From Asterias amurensis (Eukaryota; Echinodermata; Asteroidea; Forcipulatida; Asteriidae), in the NCBI RefSeq assembly GCF_032118995.1, contig NC_092651.1, positions 7,666,785-7,730,784 of the forward strand: a DNA stretch of 64,000 bases, read 5' to 3'. The position numbers and the translations under genes are program-made. The notes below the pieces were generated by a model, which was given only the letters and a program-made list of their open reading frames with translations, was not told where the DNA came from and did no database searches. Shown here piece after piece: positions 58,710-64,000 of this stretch (its first letter is position 1; every line of letters begins with the position of its first letter).

Positions 58710-58908
58710 CTCAGACTATAGAGACAGTTGCTATTTCACATGGTTCTGAGCAAGCTTTTGCATGGCAACCTCCAGATGAGCATACCCTGGTACCATTGTG
58801 CCATACACATCCATTCAGAATTGTGTATGGGTGTTCACCGCCTCTTACGTAACTTAGCAAAAGCTTACCCCTAATCACTTGACATAGCAACTGTCTCGAT
58901 AGTCTGAG
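58710..58908. mobile_element. MITE with CTCAGACTATAGAGACAGTT ends
   Basis: Left CTCAGACTATAGAGACAGTT and GCTAT, right ATAGCAACTGTCTCGATAGT and CTGAG; about 199 bp. Confidence 0.75.
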
Positions 58909-59367
58909 CAATTTAAACTTAAGCAATGACTTTATTCAGCAAGTCATTGTACCAGAAAATATTCAAATCTAACTCGTAAATGGCTTTTTGAGCCACACAT
59001 GTAACAACACCCATGCCTGGGGAATAAGTGAATAACAGGTACAAATAAATTGAACTCAAAGTATTGTCCCAACATCTGTTTATTCATCATGAAGTCAGTG
59101 TAGATGAAACAAAATGTGAAAAAACACCCAGTATTTTTCCAGACTTCAAAACTTGAAGCATGGACTGAGTTTGAATTCTTAATTAAAAACAAAATTCTCT
59201 TTGAGTAAACTGAAGTTATTTTACTGTTAATATTAACAAATGATCAAACTGGTGGTAGTCTATTGTGAGATTTCGTTGCACTGGCACAAGCTGTTTTCAC
59301 TATATTTTGTTGAGAATCGTAGGCCGCAAAATGAAGTTGGGATAACCTCATGTATGAACTTTATTCT

Positions 59368-59753
59368 TAAAGGCAGTGGACACTATTGGTAATTACTCAA
59401 AATAATTATCAGCATAAAACCTTACTTGGTAACGAGTAATAGGGAGAGATTGACGGTATAAAACATTGTGAGAAACGGCTAGGTAGGAGAAGGAAGGTAG
59501 TGTCCGAGAAAGAAGTAATTTTCAAAGAATTTGATTTTGAGACCTCAGAATTGGATTTTGAGGTCTTGAAATCAAGCATCTGTAAGCACACAGCTTTGTG
59601 TGACAAGGGTGTTTTTTCTTTCAGTATTATCTCGCAAATATGATCACCAATTGAGTCCATATTTTCACAGGTTTGTTATTTTATGCATATGTTGAGGTCC
59701 ACCAAGTGAGAAGACTGGTCTTTGATAATTACCAATAGTGTCCAGTGTCTTTA
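59368..59753 (-). mobile_element. TTAA MITE, copy 7
   Basis: Reverse orientation, both TTAA-bordered ends present (TTAAAGGCAGTGGACACTAT and TAGTGTCCAGTGTCTTTAA), with the family interior. Confidence 0.85.
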
Positions 59754-59935
59754 AAATGGGTAAATGTTTGTTGGAGATACTATTAACTAGTCAATACTAT
59801 TTTATTACGAAATATTTGAATAAGTAATTTGATCACATCTCTCCTGCTACCTACTTGTTTTAATTGCTCTTTATTATTATTAATTTAAAAGGAGCTATTC
59901 TTTGTGAAATGTGTTATAGTTGCACAACTCTTAAA

Positions 59936-60124
59936 AACTGTCACATTTGAAAACTGTCACATTCGAATACTGTCACATTCGAATACTGTCACATTCGAAT
60001 ACTGTCACATTCGAACACTGTCACATTTGAACACTGTCACATTTGAACACTGTCACATTTGAATACTGTCACATTTGAATACTGTCACATTTGAATACTG
60101 TCACGTTTGAATACTGTCATTTGA
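59936..60124. repeat. 16-bp minisatellite
   Basis: About 12 units of actgtcacattYgaaY, with variants t/c at two positions. Confidence 0.9.
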
Positions 60125-60294
60125 AATACACACTACAATTCACCACTCACATCAGCACTTAATAATTAATACTGGCTTTAAAAATGGATATGACTCTATT
60201 ATACTTGTATCTGAAATATATAAATTTCAATAAAGAATATAAAATACTGAGTTATAAAGATAATATCAAACCAAAAGTTTGTATATTTAAACAA

Positions 60295-60545
60295 ACCATC
60301 AAAATAAACACTTCATCCACTTCTTCGTTACTATTTGTTCCCCAAACCCACAACAATTGGGGTGACCGGGCTTTTTCTCATGCTGGTCCGCTACTTTGGA
60401 ACAATCTGCCTCTTAATATCCGTAACATGTCATCTATTTATACGTTCAAAGATGCCCTCAAAACCCACTTTTTCACTGCTGCTTTCACTAGATATTCATT
60501 CCTTGCACCATGAGCATCACTTGTGGTGGGTACAGGCGCATTATT
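60295..60545 (+). mobile_element. LINE 3' fragment (ORF2 C-terminus)
   Basis: Encodes WGDRAFSHAGPLLWNNLPLN and IRNMSSIYTFKDALKTHFF, then a stop; the same motif as at 17757 and 51199. Confidence 0.7.
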
Positions 60546-60581
60546 CATGTAAGTGTTCTTTTTATTATCATTATTGTTATA

Positions 60582-60751
60582 GACCCCTTGCAAAACACGA
60601 AACGCTACACGGACACTCTGAGCTCACGCACATTTTTACGCACAAAGAACAGCTTCTGTCCAATCATTTGTCTCCTTTGACCCCAGTGAGGGCGCTTTTT
60701 GACCCCAAGTAAGGCATATTTTTAGCGTGTGACGTCACATGCAAGGGGTCC
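60582..60751. mobile_element. MITE with GACCCCTTGCA ends
   Basis: ATAGACCCCTTGCAAAAC at the left and CACATGCAAGGGGTC at the right; a related gtgcaaggggta palindrome is at 50902-50930. About 170 bp. Confidence 0.6.
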
Positions 60752-60886
60752 ATTATCCACTGCAACTATCCCAGTCTAGTTAAACATCTGTACTTGATAA
60801 GGGATGACAAGTGTCTCATCAATGGGAAACCCATGGAAACCAGAGACTTCTGACTTCTACATGTAGCTTGAATACACATGTTTGTT

Positions 60887-61397
60887 ATTATAACACCCCT
60901 TACAAGTATTCTGCCTGCTCATTGGTTTAGAGCGCGTCACATGACATGTCTTAGTTTTGCTAGACGACGGCCATGTGATAGTGCGTCGGTTTGCCATGCG
61001 CTAGTCCGAAGACTAGCACACGGCGTGCAGTACCCAGACGTCCGTTGCGTGTACGAGGATGATACATTAATAGTCTGTAACCATTTCGGATTGCACGACA
61101 CTACATGTACATGCAACACAGTAAAAGTTTTTGCAATCTGTATTCGCGTCGTCCGTGGATTGTAGCATTCAGGTCTGTAACTTAATAATAATAGTACAGT
61201 ATTTAGACATGTTTGGGGTGTTATAAAACAAATATTGACTGCTTTTACTCGTGTAATGGTTAAAACTATGACTCCCTCGGAGATCCCCGTAGCGTTCTAT
61301 TTTTCCTCGGCTTCGCCTCGGGAAAATAGAACGCTCCAAGATCACCTCGGGAGTCATAGTTTTAACCATAGCACTCGAAGCAGTCAATATTTGTATA
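60887..61397 (+). mobile_element. Foldback DNA element (agacgacggcc...), copy 2 with hairpin
   Basis: 60887-61085 is the inverse of 28930-29185. 61222-61397 is a hairpin: caaatattgactgcttttac and ttaaaactatgactccctcg against cgggagtcatagttttaacc and gaagcagtcaatatttg, with ttccgagg/cctcgggaa-like inner arms. Confidence 0.7.
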
Positions 61398-61684
61398 CTA
61401 ATTAGCCGTATTCTGTTCAGAAACCCTGCCGTATAATTACTGGGTAAATAATATAGTCGATTGTGAAATGTTAGTTTTTTTATTGAAACCTTATTGTTCT
61501 CATGAGATTCATGAAAATTCGCATGAAAATTTTGGGTTGGATTTCCCACATGAATTGTTTTAAAAACCACTTGGCCTTTGAGGCCTTTCAGTCATGATTT
61601 TAAGGACTCCTATACAAAGGTAGAATAAACAAGCTTTAGGTTCTGTGTTTGTGGGTGTTTGACGTGGCAAGCTGGGAGCTCAGC

Positions 61685-62040
61685 AGGGCCCAATTTCATG
61701 GCTCTGCTTATCGCAAGCAAAGAATCGCTGCTTGCAGAAGCAGGGAATTCCATGCTTACGTCCAGCACATTTCACGGGTTAGCGGGGGATTTTGGCTTGT
61801 GCGCGTGCGTACTCCATGTTACTAGGCATACTACGCTTACATAGCTAGTAGAACAACATACAACATATAATAGGGACAACATCTCCATGACCAGGGAGAT
61901 TGTAAAACTTGTTCATCAGAACATGGAAAGATTGTTTTATTTTCAGGGAACTTTCTACAGAATCAAGGAGAGTTGGCAGCCCTGTGATCATAAACGAAGA
62001 ATTCGGCGGTAAGCAGAGCCATGAAATTGTGCCCTGATGG
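61685..62040. mobile_element. MITE with AGGGCCCAATTTCATGGCTC ends
   Basis: AGGGCCCAATTTCATGGCTC and TGCTTA at the left, TAAGCAGAGCCATGAAATTG and TGCCCT at the right. About 100 bp downstream of the OCA2-like stop, so likely in its 3' UTR. Confidence 0.75.
61936..61941 (-). terminator. Candidate poly(A) signal of the OCA2-like gene
   Basis: AATAAA on the minus strand, about 200 bp after the stop codon and inside the MITE at 61685-62040. Confidence 0.3.
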
Positions 62041-62137
62041 TGACATACATGTTTGTACTTGGAATGGTCGGGCTGAGTGGTCTCCATCTTTGATAGCCCA
62101 ATGTTGTGTTATCCCATGGTAATTCCTACTGTAGTCT

Positions 62138-64000
62138 TTAGTCGTTCCATCCAGCCAAGCTGTGCGCAATGAGCAGATAACACATAGCCACAAAGGAAGT
62201 CACAAGCATCATGGGAAATCCAACCCTATGAACAAATTCCACAAAATCAATAATCCAAATAAAATAGTCACAGTTAGAAATTAGAGTGAGTGTGTTTAAA
62301 CTAAAGGCCGGGTTATAGTCAGTTGCACGATGGGCGTGCGATGGAAATCGCGGCAATCATATAAAAAAAAACAGTTAATATGCCTCAGCGATAACTTTAA
62401 ACAGTGTTTTTTTAGGATCGCGCGACCGACCGTAAACCGGCCTTAAAACAGCTTTGATGATGTAGTAGACCTAGAACTCCATCTTTGAGAGGGCAAGGCC
62501 AAAATTCATTTTGCAAAGGGCATTGTCATTGGAAAATTTTAAGTCAATGGGAAACTTTTCAAAGGGCACCAAGGCCACGACCGTTGGCAATGGAGGCCAT
62601 GAACTCATTCCCTGCTTGTAATTCCAGGCCTGATGTAGTAGGAATACATAATAATTATTATTATTATTATTATTATTATGCTATAAATATGGTGTTAAAG
62701 ACAATGGACACTATTGGTTATTGTCAAAGACCAGTCTTCTCTCTTGGTGTATCTCAAAATATGCACAAAATAACGAACCTGTGAAAGTTTGAGCTCAATT
62801 GGTCATCGAAGTTGCGAGATAATAATAAACGAAGAAAAAACCCTTGTCACGCGTAGTTGTGTGCTTTCCGATGCTTGATTTCGAGACCTCAATTTCTCTA
62901 TCTGAGGTATCAAAATCAAACTCGTGGAAACATTTTCTTGAAAACTACGTCACTTACGAGGCAGCCGTTTCTCACAAGGTTTTATACCATCAACCTCTCC
63001 CCATTACTCGTTACCAAGAAAGGTTTTATGCTAATAATTATTTTGAGTAATTACCAATAGTATCCACTGCCTTTAAAGAAAGATCCTTAATTAACTTACT
63101 TCATGAATTCTTTGAATGAGAAACTACATCCGTGTTGTTTAGCGATCCCTGCACATACTACATTAGCTGAGGCTCCAATGAGAGTACCATTCCCACCGAG
63201 ACAGGCTCCGAACGCCAGGGACCAGACTAATGGTTTCAATGGGACATTCAGATCAGGATCATTACCAAGATTAAGTATAACGGGGATCTGAAACATGGAT
63301 AAACACAATCATTTATCAAATCCAACATGCCAAGATATGATTTGTAACACTTGGAAATGTCTCTCTGGAAGCAAAATGGTGAAACAGAAATATGTTCTGC
63401 TTTAGAAATAATAGATAGCATGTTAATATGGGAAGTATTAAAATTTGTATAATAATCAACAACTTTTCTATTACCCTTCTAGTTGAATGTAATGAAGCAA
63501 AGTCTTGGACTGATTTTTCTCGGGGCCACTTCAGAACAAGGGCAGATCCCTACCAAGTTTTGAGGGGGGAGGGCAAAATCTGTGAAAGATGGAGCATGCG
63601 CGAAGCCTTTATTGTGTGGTAGTCTGGGGCCCGCTTCAGGACCTGGAAAAATGTGGATTCTAGATGCTCTGTTAGCAAAGTGGCAACATTTAGTTGAAAC
63701 ACAGTACTTTCTTCCAAAAAAAGCCCCTCAAAACCACACGTTCAACACAATGAAATGTTCTTCATTCAACAGTGTTAAATGAGACAATCAAGCATGGGTG
63801 ATGCTAAAATTTAATGCCAGCTTTCAAATGTACGTCACATGTGATTGTTTTGAACTGATGTTGTAACTTCGTAACTAGGCGACTAGTGAAATTTACTCCT
63901 CAACTAAGACACTAGTTGCACTAGTTGCCCAGCACTATTTGTAACACTGTGTAGCAACTCACCATAGCTGTAGTGAATGGGATGTTATCTATAAAGGAGG
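62138..64000 (-). CDS. OCA2: P protein (OCA2)-like transporter, C-terminal exons only, 5' beyond window
   Basis: Melanosomal/lysosomal membrane transporter of the ArsB/NhaD-like ion transporter superfamily; in vertebrates the P protein supports melanosome pH and pigment. Exons visible on the minus strand: 64000-63963 (continuing right; encodes DNIPFTTAM), 63287-63100 and 62225-62138 with TAA at 62140-62138. Junctions are GT-AG and in phase. The motif [20 protein letters not shown] followed by AGIAKQHG is the hallmark of OCA2; the last exon encodes GFPMM and the final membrane span, ending LAGWND, as in the human C-terminus. A TTAA-flanked MITE fills most of the last intron. A paralogous OCA2-like member, common in invertebrates, cannot be excluded from this fragment. 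Confidence 0.9.
62696..63075 (+). mobile_element. TTAA MITE, copy 8, in the last OCA2 intron
   Basis: TTAAAGACAATGGACACTAT at the left, AGTATCCACTGCCTTTAA at the right; its right end is 24 bp from the exon 63100-63287 donor. An (ATT)n run lies just before it (62652-62680). Confidence 0.85.

Larger units (their letters stand above)
54413..62137. other. Intergenic region GPCR to OCA2-like (7.7 kb)
   Basis: Tail-to-tail region without a recognised gene. It holds the (GTTATT)n array, a 1.07-kb inverted-repeat element (57601-58670), MITEs at 58710-58908 and 59368-59753, a 16-bp minisatellite (59936-60124), LINE and foldback fragments (60295-61397), and a MITE at 61685-62040. In 55550-57600 I see nothing beyond a poly(A) run at 55729-55747. 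Confidence 0.6.

Overview
The window is invertebrate deuterostome DNA, most likely an echinoderm and probably a sea star. The genes have many exons with ordinary GT-AG introns, animal-specific families, and a very high density of short palindromic DNA transposon relics. The phylum call is an inference from gene structure and repeat style; nothing in the sequence proves it.

Five protein-coding genes were assembled exon by exon, with matching splice phases. (1) Minus strand, 599-6978: sequestosome-1/p62, with PB1 and ZZ domains; the 3' exons carrying LIR and UBA lie beyond the left edge. (2) Plus strand, 10046-31904: a complete 15-exon SREBP (1158 aa) with acidic N-terminus, Gln-rich region, bHLH-zip with the SREBP tyrosine, two membrane segments, an RxxL site-1 motif and the full regulatory domain. 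(3) Plus strand, 40003-45224: complete 5-exon COMMD8 (181 aa). (4) Plus strand, 53339-54412: an intronless rhodopsin-like GPCR (357 aa) with altered TM3, TM6 and TM7 microswitches. (5) Minus strand, 62138 to the right edge: the last three exons of an OCA2/P-protein-like transporter.

The best hidden signal is a microRNA. SREBP intron 13 holds a hairpin (30373-30438) whose 5' arm is identical to vertebrate miR-33, so the host-gene arrangement known from vertebrates and insects is kept here: SREBP drives sterol and lipid synthesis genes, and miR-33 from the same transcript represses lipid export and oxidation genes. The second is structural: COMMD8 carries two near-identical inverted copies of its own last exon, with flanks, inside its own intron 3, as part of a 772-bp tandem duplication.

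The rest is mostly mobile-element debris: eight copies of a TTAA-flanked MITE, a Mutator-like MITE with 9-bp target duplications, hAT-like MITEs (one with a perfect 8-bp duplication), a pogo-like relic holding two further nested elements, foldback elements, tRNA-derived SINEs, LINE 3' fragments, a duplicated gag relic with a 44-bp minisatellite, and a long (GTTATT)n array. No bacterial operon, CRISPR array or intact retroelement was seen.
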